64,000 nt of DNA from Asterochloris sp. CNOR1 (lineage: Eukaryota > Chlorophyta > Trebouxiophyceae > Trebouxiales > Trebouxiaceae), in contig OZ017754.1 in assembly GCA_963969365.1 (NCBI GenBank), positions 62,001-126,000 of the forward strand, written 5' to 3'. Positions 1-11,600 of the stretch are shown piece by piece; position 1 is the first letter of the stretch, and each line of letters opens with the position of its first letter. Under the pieces are notes generated by a model. That model ran no database searches. It was not told where the DNA came from and saw only the letters and a list, made by a program, of their open reading frames with translations. Both the position numbers and the translations under genes were made by a program.

Positions 1-3000
1 GACGCAATCCAGTGCTTGCCTGCGCACTCCAGTGCCGTTGGTGTTCTCCTCGATGTGCCTGCCCAAAGCTTCAACTGTGTCCCCGCTGTGGCACTCTGCT
101 TTGTAGTCGATTTCAACCTGCATGGCAAGTGATTTGGGGGTCAGCAGCCAGTTCCTCTGCCAGGTGTTGCATACTGTGATTCACTGAGGTCTCATAGCTA
201 GTCTTAACAGTGATGACCAGCCAGTATGGCTTGTCCCAATGCAATGCTTCGGTGGCTTCTCAGACAAAGTCAGTCTGTGATAACAAGCAAATCAGGCTGG
301 TTCAAACAAGCACAAGCAGCCTCTCCACATCCTTCTGCTTTGGATCCTGTGCCCTGGCAACTTCCGACAATGCACCTTCTCAGGCAGCATTGTCAGGCAT
401 GACCTTTCAACAGGCCAGCCACAAAGATACTTCTCAAATGCTCTCCAATGGTACCACCATCTCCATTTGCATACTGTGAACCTGCCCTGCTGCTCGTCCA
501 TGCCAAGTATGCTTTGTGCAGGCAGCCAGACACTGCACAGATCTCAGGTGCTTTACAGCAGACTCACATGCCAGATAACTGGAGCTAGACCACTGAAGCA
601 ATTCCCTACCATGCCTAGCCCTCTCCCAGCTTGTCATGTGGGAGACATCCAGCCGGCCCATTTAGATAGGCTATTAGCTGACATGCAGCCCAATCTGCAC
701 AAGTTCTGCATGCCACTAGTTGGCAGCCGCAACAGCCAACAGCAGGTACCACCTCACACATCCCATGACTTGTCCCCAGCTGCATACTAAACCCTGGAGC
801 ACGCTATCCTCTGCACCAGGGTCAGATCTGGCACATCTTTTGCAGCAACCCACCTCGCACAACTCGTTCATGTGGAAGACATCCCGCGGCACGGTCTCCA
901 GCGTCCATGCCAGATAGGTCACATTGTTGATGTGGCCGTTCATGTCCACGTCTGATCGGCGAGCTACCTGGGTGGGCCCCACAATCTGCAATAAGGGAGG
1001 TGAGAGGAAGATCGATGCCTGCTGTCAACTCAACTGATTACACACCCCTAGCAGGCCCCCACGACGGTATGGTATATTGTTGAAAACGCAGTAAGTAGTG
1101 CCGCAGGGCACCCAGCGAACTGGCCTGAGTACAGCAGCTGCATGCAGATGTCTGAGTGGAGGCCTTCGTCCTTGCACAGGCAAGCAGTCTGCGACTCTGA
1201 CAAATGCTGCTCACCTCGGCCGGCAGCTCAAAGGCCAACAATTTGTGCTTGGCCTGCTCCGGCGGCACAGCATGCCTGCAGGCCAGGAGGCACAGTCAGC
1301 ATCAGGTGTGATCACAAGTGCTGATGGCTCAGTCTTCTGTTCTTTCTCTTCTCTTTGCTCTTCATATGCCTATGAGGGCTGGTAGCTCAAAGGCTACCTG
1401 ATGCACTTTGAAGAGCAAGAGGAGTCACTGACAAGCACGCATGCACACACGACCTGCAGTAAGGCGCCCCACTACTGCACAACCATGGCTGACCCAGGGC
1501 CATCACTGCTGAAGCGGAGCAAGACAAGCCTTGTCACCTCTCTGGATCAGGCGCATACACCTCCAGCTTCGTGCGCATCTCGTCTGGAATCTTGGCCACC
1601 CGCCTTGTCTTGAGGTTCACCATCACCCACGTGCTGCAGGGCAGGATATAGGGTTCAGTGTGGAGGCAAATTCTGGTGCACGGTGTATGTAAGGGGGTCA
1701 ACAATCATGCCCAAGTACTACAGGGCAGGGCAGCATTGCACATTCACACAATGACAGCAGATAGAGGCCGCTTGTTGGGACGTGAGGCTGTGCACCTCTA
1801 GGTTCATGTTCACGTAAGCGTGCTCCATGCAGGTATGTAACTCACAGCTTCGTTGGGGCCCAACACCCACAGTGACACACTTAAGGGCTGCAGCACACAG
1901 CGGCAGACCCTGAGCATGCAGGCAGAAGCTGGCACCCACATCTTGGGGGACCACTTGGGCAGCACAGCACTTTCCTTGCCCCAATGCAGAGATGTGCAAG
2001 AAGGCCAGTCTGTGCCTTGAGGGTGTTGCCCGCAGCCAGGCAGGCTGAACTCATACCACGCCTAGCTTCATCAGTTGTGTCGCGAGCTGCTCACAAGCAC
2101 ATCATGACCTGCTGCACCTTGCTTGCCAGATGAACCCAGCACAAAAACAAGCCTGGTTTCGCTATGGGTGCTGACCTGGTGGCGCGCCCCAAGATCTCGC
2201 CAGAGGCTGCACTGCGAATGACCCAGTCACGCCGGGCCCCGACCCGCCCCTCCGCCGAGAAGTAGGTCTCGATCTGGACCAGGTCACCCCTGCAACAGGG
2301 GAGGCAACAGGCTGAGAGGCCTTCGTGCACAGGTCGGCAGGCCCCTGGTGTGCAGCAGCCGCCACCACGTGGACGTGAGGCAAGGCCTGTCATGCCGCAG
2401 ACATGACTTGGGGGCCGCAGCCTCCACCCTGGCTGCTGCCAGGATCCCACTGCAGCAGTGTGGCCAGGCCTTGGCAGAGGCTGACATCCAGGCTTTTACG
2501 AAGACGGGCTCCTGATGCCAAGCAGCCAGTCCCTGCAGTGCAGTGAAGGCTGTTGCCGCAAAGTTTTGAACAGTTAGTAACAGGGTGCTGCCCTGCAGCA
2601 CATGCCCAAATCCTGCCCCTTCAGCAGTGGGGCCTGTGCTGTCTGCAGCGTTTGCATGAGCCCCAATAAGGAGTTTGTGGAAGCTGCTGCACCGCAAGGA
2701 CAGGACACCGCTGGGTGCTCATGCTGTCACCGCTCCTATCTGGAAGCACCGGCTCTGCTTGACAGCACAGTGCATCAACCTGGTGTGCAGCTGCACCAAG
2801 ACAGCAGCCAGCAAGCTTGCAGAGCAGCTCGCAAGGGCTTTCAATGCGAACTGGATTGGTGGTCCCCAGGTGGTTCAGGGTTCAAGGTGTACCCATGCAG
2901 GGCGACTAAAGCTAGCAAGCCCGGGCTGCCCACCACATGTTGCAACTGGCCCCCACCTGCCAATGCTGTCAAAGCCAAACGGATGGTGGGGGCTTGCCTG

Positions 3001-3759
3001 AGGGGCCCACATTAGTCACCAATCAGCAGGACAGGTGCAAGTACAGGTGCAAGGCTGTGGGAGCTCTGCACCGTGGGGTCCCTGACAGCTCACCACTTGG
3101 GGTACTTCAGCATCTGAATCTGTATCCTGGTAGCAGCAAAGATGAGGTTCATGGCCACCATGATGGGGTCAGTGGCGAAGCCCTCCTCTGTCCTGCCCCA
3201 GAGGGCCACAGCATGGTTGCCTGACACCTCCTGCAGCAGATGGAGGTTAGATGTAAGGAGCCAAGCGCAGATGGTTTCCAGCAATGGCATGTTGCGAAAT
3301 TATTGCAAACAGGGCACTGGTGCCAGCAACAAGTGCCGATATGCAGAAGGGATGCCAGGACTGCTGCAGATCGGTCAGTAGGGGGTCCTTGCTTGCCTGC
3401 AAGAGGTTGGCAATTGTCACGATGGAAGTCTTCTGATCAGGGCCAACTTCATACGCCCTGATTTTGTGCTCCTCCTTGTAGCTGGTGCTGTTGTTGGCCA
3501 GGTAGCCTGCTGCTGGGGCAGACAGTTCTTTGTGCGACACCTTGACGCCATTGTTTGATGCTGCAGGTGGGATTTCCCTGATCTGTACTGCTGCACTGCA
3601 TACTGGGGTGGTGCTGGGCCCTGCCAGCCGAGGCCATGCACGGCTGGCGCCAAGGCTCCGGCCCAATAGTGGTGATTGCAGGAGGCGGGTCTGGGCTGCG
3701 GAGGAAGGCAGCAGCGGGCTGCCTGCCCCAAGGCGAGCCTGTGCAGGGCAGCCCATCAT
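1..3759 (-). CDS. FAT1: Fatty acyl-ACP thioesterase (plastid), 3' end beyond the window
   Basis: This enzyme hydrolyses acyl-ACP in the plastid stroma, releasing free fatty acids for export. Seven exons join in phase: 3397-3759, 3094-3230, 2176-2289, 1538-1633, 1215-1275, 854-985 and 117 to the left edge. Exon 1 starts at the ATG at 3759 and encodes a Ser/Ala/Arg-rich N-terminus typical of a transit peptide, then the thioesterase start (KIRAYEVGPDQKTSIVTIAN). Exon 4 has WVMVNLKTRRVAKIPDEMR. Exon 6 has RRSDVDMNGHINNVTYLAW, which carries the D-x-N-x-H catalytic motif, and exon 7 has DYKAECHSGD with the conserved Glu-Cys. About 340 residues are visible, so only the extreme C-terminus is missing. 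Intron 1 has a GC donor (GCAAGC at 3391-3396) and the other five are GT-AG. The algal single FAT type is a better description than FatA or FatB. Family assignment is firm; substrate chain length cannot be read from this. Confidence 0.95.
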
Positions 3760-5848
3760 GGTGATCTGTGATAACTCGCAGGCAGCTCACAGATTGCCTA
3801 ACGCAACTCAAGGACCAGCAGACTGCCTGTGGTGCAAAATGATGTAGCCAGCCCTCCGAATCAGGAAATTCAGGAAGGAGCGCCTCCACCGTTCAGAGTT
3901 TCCCCATTTATAGTCCCATGCATGTGCGAAGCCCTGTGGCTCTAGGCTGCCTGCTGCGAATGAGAAGCAATGCTTGCAGGCTACAGATGAGAGGGCAGAC
4001 AGCATACGATCTGAGATGTGCATGATAAGAACAGCTAAGAAAACAGCAGAGGCAACAGCAATGGCAGGGCACAACGGTAGAGGCGGGGCTGACTGGTGAG
4101 CTGTGCTAAGAGACTGAAGATGGGCTCGTTTGTCAAGGGTGCAAAGACAGCATGGTGGGTGCCTGCTCTGTGCATCACTAGTGGATCTGGACTGTTCATT
4201 GATGATATCAAGACTCTCTGCCTGCATAGCATTCTAGAATGTTGTCACTGCAGGACAAATATGGAGCTCGGCGGTCAGGCAGATTTTAGGATGGCAGGGG
4301 AGCGCCTCTGCTGGCCACATGGCAGCGGCAGGACCAGCATGGCAGTGGCACTGCAAATGCATGGCGCCCATGGCGTATGCAGGGCCCAGTCTCACCAGCA
4401 GTGCAGCAGCTTGCTGGATTGCAACCAAGCATCACACAGTCCAGCAGCACTGCCGACAGCAATGGCAGCAACCTCAGCTGCCAGCCTCAGCAGACCTCGT
4501 GGCACAGCAGCTCTCCAGCAAGACAGGCTCAGAAAAGGGGCTACGACGCATGAGGTGCTGCGGGGCAGTGGGAGGGCTCTGATGGTGGTGGTGCAGCCTT
4601 GTCAACAGTGGCAGGCGCTGTGCAGGCATCTGGGGGCCAGCCAGCAAGCAGCAGCCACTGCCCCTGCCAAACCTGCCATCAATATGCTGCTGGTGGCAGT
4701 CCTCAAAGGCGGCTGTGACAGTGACGTGTCTGATGCCGGGGCCCCGCCCAGGGCAGCCTAGGGAGCACCCCCAGTCCCAGCACTTGTGGACGTGGTGCCT
4801 GACTTAGCACCTGCTGCTGGCCTCGAGCCTGCCCTGGCAGACGCTGAATTTGCAGCTGCTGCGGTTGATGCCAATGCACGGACAAGAGTGGCCCAGCTCT
4901 CACAGGCCTGGGCCTGGGTCCCCTCACCTTACTGCCCAACTCACCGCCGGCCAGTCAACTCCTTCAGAAGCAGTACGGCAAGCGAGAGCGGCGAAGATAG
5001 AGAGGCTGCTCACTTGTTCACCAGCCTTTCCAAGAACCCTATGTCAACATGACGGCGCTCAGCATGTGTGCTGTTTTGAGGAGACAGAAGAGCTTAGGTG
5101 TACGCTTGTCAGCCGCACATCACATCCCCAGTGTTTCCTGAGATTGTCTGCAGCTTATAAAGTGCAGGCGAGGATGGCCTGTCGCTGACTGCTGCCAATC
5201 ATTTATCAACTGCATACATGACATAAAAGCAAGGCCTTTACACAGGCTTGGGAAGGAAGGCAGGCTGCATGGGCAGAGCAGTTCTGCAGCCGCGTGCAGG
5301 GCTCCTGCTGGGATTCCATGCATCTGGACAACTGCAGAGCCTAACGCTCAGGCAATCCTACAGAAATCAATACTGGCCCAGGCATTTGCTTGAAAGCTAA
5401 AAGGGAATATTTCAAGCACTTTCAATGGTGGGCGGCCCACATGGTTTTGTCAGCACTTAGCAGAGCATGAGCCCAGTCAGTACAACGCCAGAGAAGATTA
5501 CTGGCCACAAAGGTGGCAAAGAGGGTGCAGCCTGAGTGCTATCCATAGTGGAGTGCTGGCCATATGTCATTCCCAGGCATTGGAGGTGGCTGCGTGGCCC
5601 CTGGACTGCGGAAGGTGTCCAGTGTGGTCCCCTGCACACAAGATGCTCTTCCAATGAAAGACTGTGACAACAAGAGGTGTGGTCCTGCTGCAGCACACAG
5701 ACATGAGACGACAGGCTGCAAGGTATTGCAGATGCGTAGCCCAGCAGCAGAGACGTCCCAGCATTCCTGTGCTGCTTGGCGCAGGCAGGCAACCAGGCAG
5801 GCCGCTCTGAACCTTGGACCCAGCGCGAATATGTAGGACGCACCACCA
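3760..5848. other. Intergenic stretch, no supported gene
   Basis: This lies upstream of the thioesterase start. Open frames of up to 221 codons occur on both strands (for example 4096-4761 plus) but none resembles a protein family. Some use non-ATG starts, and I could not join them into phase-consistent exons. A coding-like Ala-rich stretch at about 4750-5052 (plus, ending in TGA) could be a terminal exon of an unseen gene. I would not annotate it. Confidence 0.5.
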
Positions 5849-5912
5849 GCGCACAACTGCGCCATCAGCGCACAACTGCGCCATCAGCGCACAACTGCGT
5901 CATCAGCCCACA
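5849..5912. repeat. 19-bp minisatellite, about three copies
   Basis: The unit gcgcacaactgcgccatca is repeated head to tail about three times. The last unit has a c-to-t change and then degenerates. No gene covers it. Confidence 0.9.
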
Positions 5913-7021
5913 AGGAATGCACCTGCTGGGGGCAGGCCCAGGCAGCATGTAGCAGGGCTAAGGGCTGCGTCCATGAGACAGGCCAAAGCTAGGGACCCAC
6001 CTAGATGGTGGCCAGATGCGAGCAGTGGTTGCCAGGGTTGATTGCAGGCTGACATATGGCCCCAGCAGAATCACCCAGACCAGTCAAGCAGTACGACTCA
6101 GCTACACCTGTGCTCAGATTCCAGTTACAGGCCCCTCAGCAAGGATGCAGTGGTACCACTGGGTGCAAGCATACGCCACAAGCTGCTAAGACGGTGATGA
6201 CTGCAACCAGGCAGCTCTCCTTTGGTAGCGTCGTGGCCGGCGTCGAGGGCGCCAGAGAGTGCACAAGGGGCCTCCTGCCCCTTTCTGAACTGGATGGCGC
6301 CCTTGTAGTTGGCCTCATTGCTCCGGAAGGAGGGCAACCTGGCCGTCATCATCACCTCAACCATTTCGGCCCGCCCAGAACTTGGCATGAGGTGCGGCAG
6401 CGCCCCCTACACGACCTGCAGCCAGGAACAGAGCATCAGCGGGGCAGCTGTAGGGGCAGCACATACAAACATGTCACAGAGCCAGGCAAGGCGCCCCACC
6501 AGACCTGGTGCCTGATCATGCAGGCACAAAGCTGATGCGCGGCAAGCGCAGCGCCCACAATAGGGTCAGCGCAGATGGTTCAGAGGGGGTGCAGACGATG
6601 AGTGACCTGCAGCATGATGTAAGATTCCAGCGGCTACAGCTATGCAGTGTCACACAGTTTGGGAAGGGCATGGTACTGCAGGCTGGCGCCTGACGCAGGG
6701 ACAGTACCGGTGATTGGCCTGTGGCAGGGTGCTAGAAGCCAAGAACTAAAGTTGCAGAGCACCCTGCAGTTTGTCAAGGCAAGCTGGTGCCTGGTACAGG
6801 GACAGCACGTTGTGAGTGACCTGCAGCATGGTACTGGAGTCCATGAGTGGCGCAAGCAGATCAGCATGAATCTCACAGTGTGCCAGTATTAGCGGGCACC
6901 CAGCGCAGTAGTGACATTCGTGCATGACCTGCAGAACAGCGGCAACAAACGTGATGATGCAGGGGCACACTGCCTTTATGCAGCCTGCACAAGCAGCACA
7001 AGTGTTGCACAAAGGCAGTAT
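5913..7021. other. Intergenic, one weak coding-like segment
   Basis: On the minus strand at about 6125-6390 a frame reads SFRSNEANYKGAIQFRKG within a longer open stretch. It looks more protein-like than the surroundings, but I recognise no family and find no joining exons. Short direct repeats containing gagtgacctgcagcatg occur near 6600 and 6815. It may be a gene fragment or relic. No function is proposed. Confidence 0.3.
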
Positions 7022-7061
7022 CTTGCCACCATGTTTCCTTACAGGGAATCATGGTGGCAAG
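7022..7061. repeat. Short perfect inverted repeat (12-bp arms)
   Basis: The arm cttgccaccatg at 7022-7033 pairs perfectly with catggtggcaag at 7050-7061. The spacer is 16 bases, part of which can extend the stem. It is a small cruciform or hairpin in unannotated DNA. Confidence 0.85.
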
Positions 7062-7864
7062 GCACACCAGCAGCAGCAGCACCCCATGCAGGACCAAGTA
7101 GGCAGAAGGGCAGATGGCGAGAGGCCGCCAGGAGATACACATATTGGCCCCCTCAGGGAGAGGGATGCCAGCTCCGCACGTCAAGGCATCATAGCAGCAT
7201 GGGAGCTGACGACTCCATGCAGCTCTCATGCGGCGTGCCAGATGGGTGCTGATGAATATTGATTCCTGCTGGGCGTGCTTGTTGGCTGCTCAGGCTACCT
7301 CCGCGTTTGCACCAAGATTTGAGGAAGGAACTGGTATACCAGCCCCAGCGCAGGCGCACCGTGCCATGGCTGACGAGGTCAGCCCGCTTTGGGCTGATTT
7401 GCCAAAGTCATCCCTCAAATCGGTGCTGCACCAGCTAAGGGCATGTCAGAACAGCTTTAGGGGTAAAAGTTGCCCTTCACATGCACTGGGCGTGCTTGTT
7501 GGCTGCTCAGGCCACCTCCACAGTTGCCTACAAGGGAGAGTTGGGTAGATCAAGGTGACGCTGTTAGCTCAGGCCTAGCAATTCAGACGCCAGTGTACCA
7601 CACTTCCATTTGCCAGTGCAAGCAACACATGGGCTGACCTTGACGTCAGCCATGGGCTTGATGCGCCTGCGCAGGTGGCGCAGCAACAATGAGGGAGGAG
7701 TGAGGTTCTTCAGGCCCAGCGCATGTTTTGCGACCGACAGTGTCATGCTGAACCATAGGTTGGAAACTGCAGTGTCAGTGCTCAGCGGCAAAGTGGAGCT
7801 GTTGCATTGCACTGTGCTGACCCATGAGTGACCCATGGACCTCTACCAAACGCATGAGACAATT

Positions 7865-7944
7865 CAGGGGCCTGAGTGACTTTATGCAACATCAGAGCTC
7901 CGACATCAGAGCTCTGAGGTTGCAAGAAGTCACTCAGGCCCCTG
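7865..7944. ncRNA. Near-perfect 36-bp stem hairpin, miRNA/foldback-like
   Basis: The left arm 7865-7900 and right arm 7909-7944 are reverse complements with about three mismatches in 36, closed by an 8-base loop. Arm ends are caggggcctgagtgact and agtcactcaggcccctg. The inner part also holds a direct repeat (catcagagctc twice). The geometry fits a plant/algal-style pre-miRNA or a small foldback element. No transcription evidence is available, so the RNA call is an inference; the inverted repeat itself is directly visible. Confidence 0.45.
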
Positions 7945-8059
7945 AGTCGTGCACAAAGTCAGAGCTGTGGTGTTCAATATCGAAGTTGCTCAGGCCTGGA
8001 TGTGCCACCACGTCTGGTAGGGGCTCAGAGCAGTGCCAGCAGCGATGTGTCCAAGTGGG

Positions 8060-8302
8060 TTGACACGGCAGGGGCACCTCCCAGCCCACTCTTCAAGACT
8101 CTTGCTAGAAAGCGGAAGTCAAAGGCCCAGCCGCAATTGACGAGCAGCATGGGTAGTGGCCCCTCAAGTTTGCAGCCTTTGTGCAGCCTGCTGTTTGAGT
8201 GGCCATATCCCCGTGCTGGTTGCCCACAACAGCCGCACAGTTGACTTCCGCTTTCTGCCAAGAGTTTTGAAGAGTGGACTGGGAGGTGCCCCTGCCGTGT
8301 AA
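8060..8302. repeat. Long inverted repeat (about 62-bp arms)
   Basis: Left arm 8060-8122 and right arm 8241-8302 match as reverse complements with about five mismatches. Examples are acggcaggggcacctccca against tgggaggtgcccctgccgt. The 118-base interior contains further imperfect complementarity (ggcccctcaag near 8158 with tttgagtggcc near 8194), so the whole 243 bases can fold into one extended hairpin. It sits directly left of the repeat array. It could be a MITE-like element or a hairpin-RNA source. Confidence 0.85.
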
Positions 8303-8339
8303 AGCTTCTTGGACACACTGCTGCTGGCACGCCGCTACC

Positions 8340-8645
8340 ACAGCAGCCCATGGGCAACCTGTCTGCAGCCAGGGCAAGGGCATCAAGTGAGGGAGGCGTC
8401 AGGCCGCGAACGCTGGGGGCCACCAGCACAGGGGTGCTCTATCTGGGAAACATCTCTGGACAATGGCTGCACAACCAAGGGCAACCTGTCTGCAGCCAGG
8501 GCCAGGGCATGACCATGAGGGAATCGCCAGATGTGCTGGACCGTCGGCGACCAGCACATGAATGCACCTGTCTGGGCAGCAGCGCTGGACAAAGGCTGTA
8601 ATCCCAAGGGCAACTTCCCTGCAGTCAGGGCAAAGGCACGGCATG
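8340..8645. repeat. Direct repeat, period about 127-130 bp, 2-3 copies
   Basis: Copies of ggcaacctgtctgcagccag begin near 8352, 8479 and (diverged) 8609. The intervening sequence is also repeated (ggccaccagcacaggggtgc and gcgaccagcacatgaatgc). On the minus strand one frame stays open through the copies and reads as a repeated Ala/Leu-rich peptide. I see no gene context for it. Confidence 0.8.
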
Positions 8646-8659
8646 AGAGAGGCCCCTGC

Positions 8660-11600
8660 ATCACGGTCAGCAGAGCTACTCGCAGAGCAAGCTGTCTGCG
8701 CACAGGCATTCAGAGCAGCGTACCCAGCTTGCTGAGTGTGCTCTGTGCTCGTGCGGGCGTGGCTCAGCACAGGTTGACCTTGTTGTTGGCCGATCTGATG
8801 CGGTTCAAGTGGTCGCAAGACTTGCCCATTGCAGTACTGCAGTGGTGAAATTTCTAACAGGATGGCCCCCCAGTGTCATGATAAAGAGACAGATGTGCCA
8901 GGCGAGAGATGTGGCCAGGAGACTCAGGAAATCCTGGTCAGCAGACGCGTGGCTGCTGACCAAACATCACCAGCCACAATAACTGCAGACCAGGATTCTC
9001 TCGGTCTCCCTCCACACCTTGCCGTACAGGTCTGGCTATGTATCACATCAGTGGTGGGCTATGCTGATGGAGTCAGGAGTGATCGAGACACACCTTGGTC
9101 CTTCTAAGATTGAAGGGCCCTGACCCAAAGCGTACAAAGTGCCTGCACCCTTGTAGCAGCGTCCACGGCTCAGCAGAGGTCCTGCGCGCCATGCACCAGC
9201 GTGAGATGAAGCGTTGGCATACTGTCGACTGCAATTGTGCCGGCTGTCAGGCAGCCGGCTGTGTACCACTTCCTGCAGCAGAACGCAGGGCGTAGCAGTT
9301 GTCGTGCATGCCCCTGCAGCACAGATGTCTGTGTGGCAAGACACACCTGCTGGCCATAGAGCACGCTAGCCAAGAGGACGGCCACGGGCACTTTGCTGCC
9401 CACATGCTCTTCGGGCAGACAGACTGACACACATATAGACTAGGTGCTTGTGCAAGCACGCTCTCCACATCCACATGCAGCCAGTGCCCCTCTGCTGGTT
9501 ACTTGCTTTTCACACATGCTACATGCCTGCACCCCTTGGTTGCTCACTTGCCCCTGGATACAGACTTCAAGCAGGGGAGAGTCAGCCTTGAGAACATCTT
9601 ATGGCACAGTGCTGCTGTGGGTGTTCAGGGAGAGTGCCCCAGAGGGCTGTGGGTGTTCATGCAGAGCACCCTTTTGATGCTCTGCTGTTTGCTCACCTCC
9701 CACCAGAGCTCCTAAGTTCCATTTCAAAGTCGACAGCCAAGGCTACTAGCAGGGCTGGGTGCCCACCCCTCAGTGTCAACGCACCAGGCTGCATATCTGG
9801 TTTTGGTTGAGCCTGCGCTCTGGTCAGAGCAGGTCCGACAACCACAATGACAACCTGCAGCGGGCCACATCCTTCTGTCAACTCACCAGGCTGGACATCT
9901 GCTTTGATTGTGCCTCCGCTTCAATGAGAGCAGGGGCACAGCCACGCAGTCCTCCAGTCTGGTGAGTTGAGATGAGGGTGTGGACCGCAACGGAGGGTTG
10001 TTGGTTTTGTCGCGCCTGATGCGGGTGCTGAGGCTGCAACTCTTGCCCTCTGCAGCCGTGCTGTGCAACTCTGTTGAGCAGGCGCTGTCCTGAAGTGTCT
10101 GTGCCCCTGAGCTGCTACAGACAGGGTGCACTGCTGAAAGGGCAGACCTGTGTGCACGGTTGCATGAGGCCAGCGCAGCTCTGATCTCACTGGGGCATTG
10201 GTCGTGGAAGGCCATGCAGAGCAGGAGATATACAGGCTCAGACACCGCCTTGTTTGCACCGCGTTCATTACACAACACCAAAATGGGATGTGCTCATGCG
10301 GCAACTGGCCTCCACACTTACTCATGCACTGACAGTCACACCAAAGATGCCAGTCACACCAAAGATGCCTGGATGCATTTTTGCTTGACCTGATCTGAAT
10401 TCGCCTGTACACACTCAGCAATGCTACTGGCAGAGCAGACTGTCTGTGTACAGGCACCCACCCAAAGCAATGTGCCCAGCTTGCTGAGTGTGCTCTGTGC
10501 AGATGAGGGCGTGGCCCAGCATAGGTTGACCTTGTTGTTGGCTGGTCTGATGCGGTTGCAGTGGTCGCAAGTCTTGTCCATTGCAGTACTGCAGTACTGC
10601 CGAGGGCTTGACAAACAACCAGAACAATTGCATCAGTGATGCGCAACAACAAATTGACGTGTCATGCTGTGCGAATCAAGTCTGTTGCGTGGGCGCTGCG
10701 CTGAAGTCTCTGTGCCCTTGAGCTGCTGCAGGCAGGGTGCATTGCTCAAGGCACACCTCTGCTGCAGGGATTCAGGACCCCAAAGCAGCTCAGGTCTCAC
10801 TGGAACATTGAAGAGAAACAGCCATGCAGACCAGGTGGTGTACAAGTCGCTTGGCCCCCCCAATAGTCGTGCGCTGAAAGCCATCCAGGCCAAGGCTGCT
10901 AGGGTGCTTGTGGCCTGGCTTGACCTGAACTTGTCTGTGCACACTCAAATGAGTGTGACTGGGTGAGTGCAGACCAGGTCAGGCAACAAGGAACTCGCAC
11001 CATGGCTGAGTGAACCAGCACTGCTGCTCCCATGGCACAGTGACTCAGCACTGCTACTCGCAGAGCATGCTGTGTGTGCACAGACACCCAGGGCAGTGTG
11101 CACAGCTCGCTGAGTGTGCTCTGCCTGGATGGCCACATGTGGCAAAAGATAGAGGGAGTCCCAACCAGTAGCCACATGGCTGCTAACCAGCCACAAGACC
11201 AGAACTCCATCAGTCTCCATTCACACCTTGCCGTCTAGATTTGCCTCTGTCTCATGATAGCAGGGGGCTGTGCTGATGTCACCAATCGATTGAGAGTGTG
11301 TGAGACGCACCTTGGTCCTTCTAAGGTGGGAGGGGCTATGATGCAAGCCTACAGTTGCTTGCGCCCTTAGGGCAGCATCCGCTGCTCAGGAGAGGTCCTG
11401 CACACCATGCACCAGCGTGAGATGAAGTGTTGACCTCATGTCAGCCAGATTGTGCCGGCTGTCAGGCAGCTGGCCGCGCATCAGTTTCCTGCAGCAGAAC
11501 GCTCAGCAGTCGCCAAGCATGCCTTGCATTACCAGTGTCTGTATGGCTATACACACATGCTGGCCATGCAGCACGCCAGCCAAGCAGACGGCCACGGGCC

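Noticed and set aside
4096-4761. 221-codon plus-strand ORF upstream of the thioesterase
   Set aside because: Begins at a non-ATG codon, resembles no family, and has no flanking exons. Long chance frames are common in this G/C-rich DNA.
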